From positions 1-64,000 of the forward strand of contig JAFQHI010000006.1 in assembly GCA_017398045.1 (NCBI GenBank): DNA of 64,000 nucleotides. Reading direction: 5' to 3'. The DNA is from Alistipes sp. (GTDB lineage Bacteria; Bacteroidota; Bacteroidia; Bacteroidales; Rikenellaceae). Positions within the stretch are counted from its first letter, which is position 1. The number at the start of each line of letters is the position of its first letter. The notes below the pieces were generated by a model. That model searched no databases. It saw only the letters and a program-made list of their open reading frames with translations, and was not told the origin of the DNA. Below, one piece after another: positions 37,101-43,792 of the stretch. A program made the position numbers and the translations under genes.

Positions 37101-37980
37101 ATGGTCGGAGCCGAAGATGGTGGCCGACGGCATCCAGAACGACACGTTGCGCTACGCCTGCTGGAATCCGGTGCTGTATCAGGTGCCGGTGAAGGGTGGC
37201 GAGCTGTGGCTCTTCTATAAGGTAGGCCCCAACGTACCGAGCTGGAAAGGCTATCTGATTCGCTCAAAGAATGGCGGCAAGAGCTGGTCGAAACCCGAGC
37301 AGCTGCCCGACGGCATTTTCGGTGCCATCAAAAACAAGCCCGTATGGGTCGATGGTCGCATCCTCTGCCCCTCGTCGGACGAGCTGGGTCGTTGGAGCGT
37401 CCATTTCGAGTGGACGGACGATTTGGGTAAGACGTGGCATCGCACCGAACCGCTCGATGCCGAGTTGAGCGTACCGACCCGCTTCCGCCCGCTGGCCAAG
37501 ACGAAGGCCGACATCGGAGCCACGCCCTACGACAAGACGAAGGAGCTGCCTATCGAGGCCATTCAGCCGACGATTCTCAAACTCAAGGATGGTCGCCTTC
37601 AGATGATGTGTCGCACGCGCAACGGCAAGACGGGTGTAGCCTACTCGTCGGACCGTGGCGAAACGTGGACCAAAATGGAGCTGATGGATTTGGAGCATAC
37701 GCAGTCGGGCATTGATGCCGTGACCCTCAGCGATGGTCGCCATGTGCTGGTGTACAACAACTTCGAGACGATTGACGGCACCCCCAAAGGGCCGCGCACG
37801 CCCCTCTCGGTGGCCGTGTCGGAGGATGGCACCACCTGGAAACACTGCATCACGTTGGAGGGCAGCCCCATCAACCAATACTCCTACCCCGCGGTCATCG
37901 AAGCCTCGGATGGTACGATTCACACGACCTACACGTGGCGTCGCCGTCGTATCAAGCACGTAGAGTTTAAGTTGGAGTAA
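34132..37980 (+). CDS. GH78 rhamnosidase fused to a GH33-like sialidase module
   Basis: A 1282-aa secreted protein (signal ends near SMAG, residue 20). Residues about 25-925 are a full GH78: Fn3-like and jelly-roll domains, the barrel motif DCPQRNERQPWLGD and the acid motif TTIWELWNGD. From about residue 932 a six-bladed sialidase-type propeller begins, with Asp-box-like repeats SKNGGKSW (1045), SSDRGETW (1172) and SEDGTTW (1230). In rhamnogalacturonan-II, GH33 relatives cut 3-deoxy-lyxo-heptulosaric acid, and rhamnose is attached to Kdo. A rhamnosidase plus ulosonic-acid hydrolase would therefore fit chain C or D; this is inference. It is the last gene of the operon, followed by a terminator at 38018. 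Confidence 0.85.
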   Translation: MKRILLFIAALLAPLLSMAGVEVGQLEVEQFTRPLSIERAQPRLSWIISSDERDVMQTAYHVLVATDPSLLEEGKADLWDSGVVASDASIWVPYDGQKLRSNQRCFWRVKVYTTRGASAWSEVAEWGMGLLGETAWGGRWIGWEGAFPWDKEKTHSELSARYIRTEFDLQAKAIKRATVHISGLGMYELFINGQLIGDQVLAPVPTDYRRTVTYDSFDVTEQLQANRNALGVVLGNGRWYTMRQNYKPYKIPNFGYPKMRLNLIVEYEDGTMQRVNSEPGWKLTAEGPIRSNNEYDGEIYDARMELGDWTKVGYDDTKWLPSQRVALPYGTLRGAISPNMKIMKRLPAKTVTHYEGRTIVDFGQNMAGWVKLNVRDTKAGDTILMRYAERLTNGGDSLYTANLRDAWSRDIYVANGKEQQTKWSARFSYHGFRYIEITGLKNPTVEDFEAEVIYDNMPTLGSFESSNEVLNTVYRNAWWGLNSNYKGMPLDCPQRNERQPWLGDHAVGTWGEAFMFDCGTMYAKWMEDITEAQRADGCIPDVVPAFWNYYTDGMVWQSVVPIICDMLYEHNGNIEPLKRNYATMKRWLDHMQECYMTKDGLVTKEKYGDWCVPPESLELIHSQDPLRVTNSTLIATAYYSMVSKMMVKFATLLGETADREEYAARAEKTKAAFNRHFLHVEEGKAPTRYDHLLYPDAVYYDNNTVTANLLAVAFDLVPEEHRHNIEKQILKKLLVDNGGHISSGVAGQNWTLRYLTKMGRGDVAFLLASQKSYPSFGYMASRGATTIWELWNGDTASPKMNSGNHVMMLGDLIPWFYRDLAGINPARPAYKEICLKPDLSIQNLERVSASYESLHGTIRSSYVKTPMSLAWDIEIPCNTTAKVVLPTLNPKAIDEEGIRFVGEEDGMGVWRVPSGKYHLRVTLDPAHGEEREGILRDEFLYEKAPFIECHASTIEELPNGDLIAAYFGGTKERNPDVCIWTQTKKKGSDQWSEPKMVADGIQNDTLRYACWNPVLYQVPVKGGELWLFYKVGPNVPSWKGYLIRSKNGGKSWSKPEQLPDGIFGAIKNKPVWVDGRILCPSSDELGRWSVHFEWTDDLGKTWHRTEPLDAELSVPTRFRPLAKTKADIGATPYDKTKELPIEAIQPTILKLKDGRLQMMCRTRNGKTGVAYSSDRGETWTKMELMDLEHTQSGIDAVTLSDGRHVLVYNNFETIDGTPKGPRTPLSVAVSEDGTTWKHCITLEGSPINQYSYPAVIEASDGTIHTTYTWRRRRIKHVEFKLE

Positions 37981-38017
37981 TAACCTCCCGACAGCGTTTG
38001 AACGCACACACAAAAAC

Positions 38018-38046
38018 GCCCCGCAGGATGCTGCGGGGCTTTTTTA
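38018..38046 (+). terminator. intrinsic terminator of the pectin operon
   Basis: GCCCCGCAG-GAT-CTGCGGGGC-type stem followed by T6, 38 nt after the GH78-sialidase stop codon. It separates this operon from the convergent antiporter gene. Confidence 0.9.
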
Positions 38047-38062
38047 TCGTATGGCCGTAGGG

Positions 38063-39361
38063 CTAAAAGAAAATCAACTGCACCAGCACATATACGGGCA
38101 GCAGCACTACGAGCGAGAACTTCACCATATAACCGAAGAACGAAGGCATCTCGACACCCTCCTGCTCGGCAATGGCCTTCACCATGAAGTTGGGTCCATT
38201 GCCGATGTAGGTCATAGCACCAAAGAAGACGGCACCGAGCGAAATCACCTTCAACAGCACCTCCGAAATACCGGCCACATAGGGGACCCCCTCCACCGTC
38301 GGCAGACCCGCAGCCACCGTATGGAAGGCTACAGCCGTCGGGGCATTGTCGAGGAACGAGGACAACATACCGGTCGAATAGTAGAACTGCCACGGCTCGG
38401 TAAGGCCCAACGAGGGGGCATGAGCATTCAGATAGAGCAGTGCGGGGGTCATCGTCGTAAAGATGCCGACGAAGAGAATGGCCACCTCGGCAATCGGCTC
38501 CCACGAGAAGTGGTTCGCCTCACGCACCTCGCGGCCGGTGGTTTTGAGCGACAGCAGGATAATCACCGCCAAGGCAATCTCGCGCAGGAATTTCAGATAG
38601 AGCGGTGCATCATGCTCGGCCATGGCGGGGATGTACGATGCATTGAGGAAGACCACGCAGGCAATCACGGCAACGAGCCAGAGGAAGTTAATCGAACCCG
38701 AAAGGTGAATCGGCTCCTGCTCCTTCTCGTCGCGCATACGCATATCGTGCGGCTCTTTCGCAAAGAGGTGCTTATCGACTACGGCATAGATGGCCAAAAG
38801 GACGCAGCCCACAAAGGCCCATTGGGGCAGGAGCGAGAAGAACCACTCAAACGAGGCTCCGCGCAGATAGAGCAGGAACAACGGGGGGTCGCCCAGCGGA
38901 GTCAGCAGACCACCGCAGTTGGCCACCAACGCGATGAAGAAGAGTACCGTATGTACGCGGTATTTACGCTGTTGGTTAATCTGCAACAAGGGGCGAATCA
39001 TCAGCATCGCAGCACCGGTCGTTCCCATGAACGAGGCCAGCAACCAGCCACCAAACAAGAGGAGGGTATTTACCGTCGGCGTTGCGGCAATATCACCGCG
39101 GATATTGATACCGCCCGTCACAACAAAGAGTGCCAGCAGCAACATGATGAAGGGGATGTAGTCGAACAACAACTGATGTTGCACATTATGACCCAAGCCC
39201 GCACAAACGAGGATGATGGCCGTCGGAATCGACAAAAGCAGGGTAAAAATCAGTTTGTTACGATTCTTCTCCCACCAATGTTCCACCACGAGCGGAGCTA
39301 CGGCAATCGTCAAGAGCATCACCACAAAGGGGATGAGCATCCAAAGTTGAACTTGTTCCAT
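38063..39361 (-). CDS. NhaD-like sodium:proton antiporter (ion-transporter superfamily)
   Basis: A 432-aa inner-membrane protein; the ATG at 39361 (MEQVQLWMLIP) begins the first helix and lies 25 nt after a TATCTTTG element, so an ATG 78 nt further upstream is unlikely. About 11-12 helices are visible. Polar motifs typical of the ArsB/NhaD/CitMHS superfamily are present: FMGTTGAAMLMIRPLL, NCGGLLTPLGDPPLF and SSFLDNAPTAVAFHTVA, plus TYIGNGPNFM near the end, the two inverted ion-site repeats. NhaD relatives exchange Na+ or Li+ for protons. It is a single gene unrelated to the neighbouring sugar genes. Confidence 0.85.
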   Translation of the reverse strand: MEQVQLWMLIPFVVMLLTIAVAPLVVEHWWEKNRNKLIFTLLLSIPTAIILVCAGLGHNVQHQLLFDYIPFIMLLLALFVVTGGINIRGDIAATPTVNTLLLFGGWLLASFMGTTGAAMLMIRPLLQINQQRKYRVHTVLFFIALVANCGGLLTPLGDPPLFLLYLRGASFEWFFSLLPQWAFVGCVLLAIYAVVDKHLFAKEPHDMRMRDEKEQEPIHLSGSINFLWLVAVIACVVFLNASYIPAMAEHDAPLYLKFLREIALAVIILLSLKTTGREVREANHFSWEPIAEVAILFVGIFTTMTPALLYLNAHAPSLGLTEPWQFYYSTGMLSSFLDNAPTAVAFHTVAAGLPTVEGVPYVAGISEVLLKVISLGAVFFGAMTYIGNGPNFMVKAIAEQEGVEMPSFFGYMVKFSLVVLLPVYVLVQLIFF

Positions 39362-39385
39362 CTTATTTTTTTGAGATTTGCAACA

Positions 39386-39393
39386 CAAAGATA
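39386..39393 (-). promoter_or_regulatory. -7 promoter element (TATCTTTG) for the antiporter
   Basis: An exact TAnnTTTG on the minus strand, 25 nt from the antiporter start codon. Confidence 0.5.
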
Positions 39394-39415
39394 GCAAAAT
39401 TTTGGCAAGAGTGTA

Positions 39416-39452
39416 CAAAAAAAGCGAGAATCCTTGCATCAGGACCCTCGCT
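39416..39452 (-). terminator. intrinsic terminator of the small lipoprotein gene
   Basis: On the minus strand, AGCGAGgGTCCT / AGGATtCTCGCT around a 6-nt loop, then T7. It lies 22 nt after the stop of the 103-aa lipoprotein. Confidence 0.8.
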
Positions 39453-39473
39453 AAAACGGGATTAAGCGGCTAA

Positions 39474-39785
39474 TTACTCGCCCTTAACAGCCTTGGCAAC
39501 CTCCTCGGCAGCCTTGTTTACGGCCTCAACAGCAGCCTCCTTGGCGGCAGCCTCTACCTTATCAACAGCCTCGGCGGCAGCCTCCTTTACGGCACCCTCG
39601 ACGGTCTGCTCACCGGCAGCGGCCTTGCAAGCCTCGCACTGCTCCTCAGCGGGCTTCGTGCAGGGCTGACCCTCTACACACTCCGTGCATTCACCGGCGG
39701 CCTCGGCCGTCTTATTTGCGTTACCTGCGCAGCTGACCATGGCAGCAGCGGCCAATACGATGGCAAACATGTACATCTTCTTCAT
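39474..39785 (-). CDS. small Cys-containing Ala/Glu-rich lipoprotein
   Basis: 103 aa, function unknown. A lipoprotein signal (lipobox MVSC, acylated Cys at residue 19) is followed by a short region with five further cysteines (CTECVEGQPC ... QCEAC, about residues 34-53). The C-terminal half (about 60-103) is an amphipathic Ala/Glu/Lys/Val helix with roughly 11-residue periodicity (VKEAAAEAVDKVEAAAKEA). This layout suggests a periplasmic or surface lipoprotein with a metal-binding or disulfide-linked cap and a coiled-coil or membrane-lying helix. It has a good promoter and its own terminator, so it is a monocistronic unit. Confidence 0.75.
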   Translation of the reverse strand: MKKMYMFAIVLAAAAMVSCAGNANKTAEAAGECTECVEGQPCTKPAEEQCEACKAAAGEQTVEGAVKEAAAEAVDKVEAAAKEAAVEAVNKAAEEVAKAVKGE

Positions 39786-39831
39786 AGCTCAAATCTGTTA
39801 AAATCTGTTAAAATGAAAAGTAATAGTGTCG

Positions 39832-39862
39832 CAAATATATGTATTCGGACTCTATTTGCCAA
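39832..39862 (-). promoter_or_regulatory. promoter of the small lipoprotein gene
   Basis: Minus strand: TTG (39860-39862), exactly 20 nt, then TATATTTG (39832-39839). The start codon is 47 nt further on. The leader contains a direct repeat of AAATCTGTTA read on the plus strand (39791-39810). Confidence 0.7.
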
Positions 39863-39899
39863 GAAAAAAGTAAAAAAAATGGCAAAAACTTACATTTTA

Positions 39900-40382
39900 T
39901 TACTCCAAAAGGTCACTTAAGGCCAACTCTTCGCTCTTCGGGAAGGCCTTCGGGAAGAGCGAGGCGAGTTTTCCTTTCAAAATCACAGCCTCCTCAATGG
40001 TGAGGCAATTGCCCACCGTGACACGGAAATAGGGATTTTCATAGACCATATAGAGCTTAATGGTAGGGAAATGCTCCTCAAAGAGCTTTTTGGCCTCCAT
40101 CGCACCGGCACGGGCATCCTGCCCATTATCAAAAAAGATACACACGCGATACCCGCGCACGCGCGCGCTCGCGCTATTACGATTCGAAAGAGTGCGGACC
40201 ACATCGGCCACAGTCCCCATCTCCGTCACCTCGACACGCGCCCCGGCGGGAGCCGCGTCCGAAACGGTTTCTTGGGCCAAACGCTCCTTAAACGACGCTA
40301 ACGACTGCGCCTCGGCCACCCATGCAAAAACAAACAGAAAGAGGAATGACAACCCTATTTTCTTACAAATCATAAGTTCCAA
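39900..40382 (-). CDS. secreted SPOR-like domain protein
   Basis: 160 aa with a signal peptide (hydrophobic residues 10-22, cut near AEAQS); Met4 at 40373 is an equally good start. The C-terminal half (about 80-145) has the pattern of a SPOR/peptidoglycan-binding repeat: GYRVCIFFDNGQDARAGAMEA, then VYENPYFRVTVGNCLTIEEAVILKGKL. Such domains bind septal peptidoglycan lacking stem peptides. It is the last gene of the permease-menG-lipoprotein-SPOR group and starts 3 nt after the preceding stop. The assignment rests on pattern only. Confidence 0.68.
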   Translation of the reverse strand: MELMICKKIGLSFLFLFVFAWVAEAQSLASFKERLAQETVSDAAPAGARVEVTEMGTVADVVRTLSNRNSASARVRGYRVCIFFDNGQDARAGAMEAKKLFEEHFPTIKLYMVYENPYFRVTVGNCLTIEEAVILKGKLASLFPKAFPKSEELALSDLLE

Positions 40383-40385
40383 ACT

Positions 40386-40916
40386 TTAATTAAAGATATT
40401 TGTTAATGATTCGGCATCGACGCCAAAGGTACGCAAAAAATCCGACAACGGCATCTTCTCACGCGAAAGATTGACCGGCACGGGGCCACCGCGTCCCTCC
40501 ATCTCGAGGTCCACCCACAACTCCGACCAATCGCCTTGGCGCACCTTGCCCAAAATCGGGAGCAACGAAAGCGGATTCCCCACATCGACCAGCCAATTGC
40601 TCCGAAACACCTCGCTTTCGGTGCGACGCGGAATCTTGACCTGCTCCTGAAGGCGCAGCGAACCAATCTCCCTGTCGCGGTAATAGAGGTGCGCCACGGC
40701 ATCCTGCAAATGCAGGTTGTAGGCCGTCTGGTTCTTGATGCGGACCTCGATTTGAATCGTCGAAAGGCTGGTCGGCGTCACCGATTCGATACCCTCGAAC
40801 TTCACCTTGCGACGCATCTTCTGCATCGTGTTCGAACACGAGCCGAGCGAAAGCAACACCGCCATTAAGAGGCTCATCGTGAGCCATTTTTTCACCATGC
40901 GTATCATCGTTCTCAT
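40386..40916 (-). CDS. LEA14-like lipoprotein
   Basis: A 176-aa lipoprotein. The start at 40916 forms an ATGA overlap with the menG stop; the open frame extends further upstream but only as an out-of-frame reading of menG. The signal MRTMIRMVKKWLTMSLLMAVLLSLGSC ends in a lipobox. The mature part has the beta-sandwich pattern seen in LEA14/WHy-type proteins (FEGIESVTPTSLSTIQIEVRIKNQTAYNLHLQDA). Function is unknown, probably in the periplasm or outer membrane. Translational coupling to menG is seen directly; a shared role is not implied. Confidence 0.72.
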   Translation of the reverse strand: MRTMIRMVKKWLTMSLLMAVLLSLGSCSNTMQKMRRKVKFEGIESVTPTSLSTIQIEVRIKNQTAYNLHLQDAVAHLYYRDREIGSLRLQEQVKIPRRTESEVFRSNWLVDVGNPLSLLPILGKVRQGDWSELWVDLEMEGRGGPVPVNLSREKMPLSDFLRTFGVDAESLTNIFN

Positions 40917-41647
40917 TTTTGTGCCGTATAGATATGGGCAATTCCGAAGCATTTTCGTTCCTTCTTCACCTGCGTAAAACCTGCCTCCTGCATCATCTCC
41001 ACCACCCGCTGCGGAGCGTGAAAGGCACGAATCGAGTTGGGCAGGTAGCGATAGGCCGCCTTGTCGCGTGCGATAAGCCCGCCAAGGAACGGAATAAAGC
41101 GGAAGGCATACAGTTCGTAGCACCACCTCACCAACCGATTCTGCGGGGTGGAGAGTTCCAAAATCATCACCCGACCACCCTCGCCGAGTACGCGATGCAT
41201 CTCCTTGAAACATAACGCCAGACGCGCAAAATTTCGTATGCCGAAGGCAACCGTAACGGCATCGAACGAGCCATCGTCGAAGGCCAACGACTCGGCATCC
41301 CCCTCCACAAGGCAAATCCGCTCGGAGAGTCGCGCAGTGGTCACCTTCTGACGCCCCACCTCCAACATCTCGGACGAGAGGTCCACCCCGACCACCGAGC
41401 TTTCAACCATCCGTTGCGCCATGTAAATGGCCAAATCGGCCGTACCCGTTGCCAGGTCCAAAATCCGCTTGGGGTCCCCCTCCTGCACCAACTTCACCCC
41501 ACGCTTTCGCCAACTGCGGTCGATGTTGAGGGTGAGGATGTGGTTCAGCTTATCGTAGCTTGGGGCGATGCGGTTGAACATCTGCCGCATCTGCTCCTTT
41601 TTGCCTCCCGAAGAGGCTTGCCGGGTCGTATTCGCCGGGTTACTCAT
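40913..41647 (-). CDS. menG: demethylmenaquinone methyltransferase
   Basis: A 244-aa SAM-dependent methyltransferase (ubiE/menG family) converting demethylmenaquinone to menaquinone. Visible landmarks are IAPSYDKLNHILTLNIDRSWR near the N-terminus, the SAM-binding DLATGTADLAI motif, GVDLSSEML, and the family motif VAFGIRNF. The ATG at 41647 (MSNPAN) overlaps the permease stop by 8 nt; an ATG at 41662 would add five residues. Menaquinone is the only respiratory quinone of anaerobic Bacteroidales, so this is a housekeeping gene. Confidence 0.93.
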   Translation of the reverse strand: MSNPANTTRQASSGGKKEQMRQMFNRIAPSYDKLNHILTLNIDRSWRKRGVKLVQEGDPKRILDLATGTADLAIYMAQRMVESSVVGVDLSSEMLEVGRQKVTTARLSERICLVEGDAESLAFDDGSFDAVTVAFGIRNFARLALCFKEMHRVLGEGGRVMILELSTPQNRLVRWCYELYAFRFIPFLGGLIARDKAAYRYLPNSIRAFHAPQRVVEMMQEAGFTQVKKERKCFGIAHIYTAQK

Positions 41648-42887
41648 AACGCATTGTTTCATCGGGTTTCACGGTGGCCACCACCGAGCTGGGCAAGAGC
41701 ATCAACAGAACAATCGAGAGCGTAAAACCCACATTGAGCAGGAGCCACCATCGCCAATCGAGGTCAATGGGGACGACCGAAAGCAGATAGCCCTCGGCAT
41801 CGAGTCGCACCGGTTGCAGGTATTTCTGCACCAGCGCAATCGCCAAGCCGACCGCATTACCCCACCCCAGACCGCGCAACGCAATCATCGAGGCGCGATA
41901 GAGGAAGATTTTGCGCAGTGAGCCGTTCTGCATACCGAGTGCCTTCAGCAGACCAATCATGCGAATACGCTCCAAGACCAATATCAAAAGGGCGGCCGAC
42001 ATATTGAAGAAGGCGACCACCAACATAATGACCAAAACGACCAACGCATTGACATCGTGCGCCTTGAGCCAATCGAAAATTTGCGGATACAGCTCCTCGA
42101 CCGCCACCGCCGTCACGTTCGAGGTCTCGATACGTTCGTCGTAGAGCAGTTGATGGTCGAGCCGTGCCGCCAACGCCGCACCATCGGCTAACGTATGTGT
42201 GTAGATTTCATAGCCGGAAATCTCCTCGTCACGCCACTGCGAGAGGCGTTGCACGTTGCGAATATCGGTCAGGAGCATCGCCTTGTCCATCTCCTCCAAC
42301 CCCGAAGAATAGATGCCCGACACCTTGAAACGGTCGCGGTAGGGGGCTTCGTCCGGCTCGACAAAGAGCATCTCGATGCGGTCGCCCACACCGACCTGCA
42401 ACCGCGTAGCCAACTGTCTCGACAGCAACACATCCTTCGTGCGCACCGAATCGCCTACGCGAGGCAGCTCGCCCTCCTTCAGCCAACTTTCGAAATTCGA
42501 CCAATCGTACTCCGCGCCAACGCCCTTGAGCAGCACCCCTTCGACCGCCTCGGCACTGCGCACCACTCCGCCTCGACGTGCATAGCGTTGCAGGTGCAGC
42601 ACCCCTTTGTCGGCCCGAAGGAGCGAATCGAGTGCGGCATCGGCCCGTATCGGTTCGGCATCGGTTCGATACAATCCCCGCACGTCGGTCACCACCACGT
42701 GCGATGCAAAGCCCGACATATTGGCACCAATTTCGCGCTTAAAACCAAAGACCACGGCCAGCGACAGCAACATCACGGCCACACTGACAGCCACCGAAAT
42801 AACGGCAATACGTTCCATGACCGAAGGTCGGGAGCCGTCCTTCGATTGCGCCATACGGCGAGCCAGGTAGCGTTCGAGTGATGCCAA
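41640..42887 (-). CDS. LolE/FtsX-family ABC transporter permease
   Basis: About 415 aa. I chose a TTG start at 42887, giving the N-terminus (M)ASLERYLARRMAQSKDG, which matches the usual short cytoplasmic leader (..YLARR..) of this family; the first internal ATG (42854) would remove it, and the long frame upstream runs through the promoter region. One N-terminal membrane helix (about 30-55) is followed by a large periplasmic MacB_PCD-like domain and three C-terminal helices (about 290-405). Such permeases work with an ATPase to move lipoproteins or lipids. The ATPase gene is not next to it. Confidence 0.78.
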   Translation of the reverse strand: MASLERYLARRMAQSKDGSRPSVMERIAVISVAVSVAVMLLSLAVVFGFKREIGANMSGFASHVVVTDVRGLYRTDAEPIRADAALDSLLRADKGVLHLQRYARRGGVVRSAEAVEGVLLKGVGAEYDWSNFESWLKEGELPRVGDSVRTKDVLLSRQLATRLQVGVGDRIEMLFVEPDEAPYRDRFKVSGIYSSGLEEMDKAMLLTDIRNVQRLSQWRDEEISGYEIYTHTLADGAALAARLDHQLLYDERIETSNVTAVAVEELYPQIFDWLKAHDVNALVVLVIMLVVAFFNMSAALLILVLERIRMIGLLKALGMQNGSLRKIFLYRASMIALRGLGWGNAVGLAIALVQKYLQPVRLDAEGYLLSVVPIDLDWRWWLLLNVGFTLSIVLLMLLPSSVVATVKPDETMRYE

Positions 42888-42934
42888 AAGTGGTTTTTTA
42901 AAGCATTTATGATGCAAAGTAACACATATTTTCG

Positions 42935-42942
42935 TATTTTTG
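42935..42942 (+). promoter_or_regulatory. -7 promoter element (TATTTTTG) for the YugP-type gene
   Basis: TAnnTTTG match 61 nt upstream of the 43004 start. A near match for the divergent permease (TACTTTG on the minus strand) lies at about 42912-42918. Confidence 0.4.
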
Positions 42943-43003
42943 CCCCATATAGTGACCCCTTTTTCAAAGAAAAAGGCCGAAAAAATCGTAAAAAGCAAAA
43001 AAG

Positions 43004-43768
43004 ATGATGATGACAGCATTGATGATGAACCTGTTACAGACAGGATACGAGTATGGTATGTATGCACCGCAGAGTCTCTCTTCGGGGGGTATGTACCTTT
43101 TGATGATTCTGATTGGCGTGGTGGGCTACATTGTGCAGGCTCGCCTGCAATCGGTCTTTAAGAAGTACTCCCAGGTGATGTTCCCGGGCGGATTGACCGG
43201 TGCCGAGGTGGCCGAAAAGATGTTGCGTGACCACAACATCCACAATGTCAAGGTGACCCACGTAAAGGGCCACCTCACGGACCACTTCAACCCACAGACG
43301 ATGACGGTCAATTTGAGCGACTCGGTCTATTCGTCGCGTTCGGTTGCTGCCGCCGCCGTAGCCGCCCACGAGTGCGGTCATGCCGTACAGCACGCCCGTG
43401 CCTACGCACCGCTTGTGTTGCGTTCGCAGCTGGTGCCGATTGTCAACTTTGCCTCGTCGCTCGCCACGTGGGTCATCATTGTCGGTCTGGCTATTTTGGC
43501 CGCTACGCAGAACGAGCTGGTCTGCTGGATTGGCATCGGTCTGATTGCCATGTCGGCCCTCTTCTCCATCGTCACCCTGCCCGTGGAGTACAACGCCTCG
43601 GCCCGCGCCCTGGAGTGGTTGCGTGCAAGCCGTGTGATGGGTGAGGCGGAGCTGAAACAGGCCTCCATATCGCTCAAATGGGCCGCCCGCACCTACCTTG
43701 TGGCCGCCTTGAGTGCCATCGCCTCGGTGCTGTACTATGTGATGCTTATCATGGGTCGCAAGGAGTAA
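43004..43768 (+). CDS. YugP-type membrane zinc metallopeptidase
   Basis: A 254-aa integral membrane protein of the neutral zinc metallopeptidase family (Zn_peptidase_2). The HECGH motif at residues 122-126 is the zinc site, preceded by the family region GLTGAEVAEKMLRDHNI and SDSVYSSRSVAAAAVAAHE. Hydrophobic helices flank it (about 25-45, 150-190, 225-248). The third ligand is probably the Glu of LPVEYNASARALEWL. The physiological substrate is unknown. The start is followed by several Met codons (MMMTALMM), so the true start could be a few residues later. Confidence 0.87.
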   Translation: MMMTALMMNLLQTGYEYGMYAPQSLSSGGMYLLMILIGVVGYIVQARLQSVFKKYSQVMFPGGLTGAEVAEKMLRDHNIHNVKVTHVKGHLTDHFNPQTMTVNLSDSVYSSRSVAAAAVAAHECGHAVQHARAYAPLVLRSQLVPIVNFASSLATWVIIVGLAILAATQNELVCWIGIGLIAMSALFSIVTLPVEYNASARALEWLRASRVMGEAELKQASISLKWAARTYLVAALSAIASVLYYVMLIMGRKE

Positions 43769-43792
43769 CCACGCCCGGGCCTTCCTTTTATC

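Noticed and set aside
34147-37101. 984-codon minus-strand frame opposite the GH78-sialidase gene
   Set aside because: Same shadow effect; the plus-strand frame carries GH78 and sialidase motifs and fits the operon.
40917-41315. N-terminal extension of the LEA14-like lipoprotein frame
   Set aside because: This part is menG read in another frame. The ATGA overlap at 40913-40916 and the lipoprotein signal fix the true start.
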